NCBI GenBank assembly: GCA_014549065.1
Contig: JACDOX010000303.1
Coordinates: 72,377-136,376 of the forward strand
DNA: 64,000 bases
Direction of reading: 5' to 3'
Source of the DNA: Cardinalis cardinalis
Taxonomy: Eukaryota; Chordata; Aves; Passeriformes; Cardinalidae
The position numbers and the translations under genes are program-made. Positions 63,604 through 64,000 of this stretch are shown here, piece after piece (positions within the stretch are counted from its first letter, which is position 1; the number at the start of each line of letters is the position of its first letter). The notes below the pieces were generated by a model. The model did no database searches. It was given only the letters and a program-made list of their open reading frames with translations, and had not been told where the DNA came from.

Positions 63604-63925
63604 AATCATGGAACCATAGAATGATGTGGGTTGGGAGGGACCTTAAAGATCATCCCATTCCACCCCTGCCACGGGCAGGGACACCTTCCACTATCCCAGG
63701 GAGCTCCAGTGCCCATCCAGCCTGGCCTTGGGCACTGCCAGGGATCCAGGGGCAGCCCCAGCTGCTCNGGGCACCTGTGCCAGGGCCTGCCCACCCTCCC
63801 AGGGAAGGATTCCTGCCCACTATCCCACCTAACCCTGCCCTCTGGCGGTTTAAGCCNCTCCCCCTCCTCCTGCCACTCCAGCCCCTTGTGAAAAGCTTCT
63901 CTCCATCGGTCTTGGAGGGGAACAT
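63604..63925 (-). mobile_element. CR1 LINE 3' fragment, minus orientation
   Basis: Reading the plus strand it starts at the CR1 tail (ATCATGGAACCATAGAATG), then GGGTTGGGAGGGACCTTAAA, CTGCCACGGGCAGGGACACC and CACTATCCCAGGGAGCTCCA, on to CCCTCTGGCGGTTTAAGCC and CCCTTGTGAAAAGCTTCTC. It is the same family as the 18.7 kb copy but keeps more 5' sequence. It may continue to the window edge. Confidence 0.93.
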
Positions 63926-64000
63926 CAGAGGCAGAGCCCAGCACAGGAGCTGTGACCACCCTGCAGCCACTCTGGGACACCAGGCACACACAGAGAGGTG

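Noticed and set aside
1..64000. tRNA, rRNA or endogenous retrovirus sequences
   Set aside because: No tRNA A/B box pair with cloverleaf, rRNA block, LTR pair or retroviral domain could be recognised by eye. Diverged fragments may be missed without a database search.

Overview
This window is vertebrate nuclear DNA, almost certainly from a bird. Three intron-split protein genes are recognisable: PLCH2 (partial, minus strand), PEX10 (complete, plus strand) and RER1 (complete coding region, minus strand). From memory, the human 1p36.3 block has the same neighbours in the same relative orientation, and its chicken counterpart is on microchromosome 21. Two CR1-type LINE 3' ends, the dominant retrotransposon class of birds, support the avian call. 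The species cannot be fixed from the sequence.

Layout. Positions 1-10,901 hold the 5' coding part of PLCH2 on the minus strand: six exons covering a variable N-terminus, the PH domain and the EF-hand region. The catalytic and C2 exons lie beyond the left edge. One PLCH2 intron (3919-4419) has a textbook U12-type 5' splice site and branch point but non-canonical AT...AT ends. From 10.9 to 53.6 kb I find no supportable protein-coding exon. This stretch holds a CR1 copy, several tandem repeats, one 451-base assembly gap inside a GC-rich minisatellite, and isolated CpG-rich patches that are candidate distal promoters or 5' exons of PLCH2. PEX10 occupies 54.2-57.0 kb behind a C/T-rich, tandemly repeated promoter-proximal segment. 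RER1 runs back towards it from 61.7 to 58.3 kb, so the two genes are tail to tail. A second CR1 copy lies close to the right edge.

The three genes are neighbours, not a pathway. PLCH2 encodes a calcium-responsive phosphoinositide phospholipase C, PEX10 a RING E3 ligase of peroxisome protein import, and RER1 an early-Golgi retrieval receptor. Exon boundaries were placed by hand from splice signals, phase agreement across each junction and recalled human protein sequences. PEX10 comes out at 326 residues and RER1 at 196, the lengths I recall for the human proteins, with all phases consistent.

Scattered single n bases occur every few hundred bases. The two that fall inside coding exons are both at four-fold degenerate third positions, which suggests masked heterozygous sites and not sequencing failure. 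I did not find a clearly new biological system. The strongest second-look items are the AT-AT minor-class intron, the CpG-rich patches in the PLCH2-PEX10 interval and the repeat-rich sequence before PEX10.
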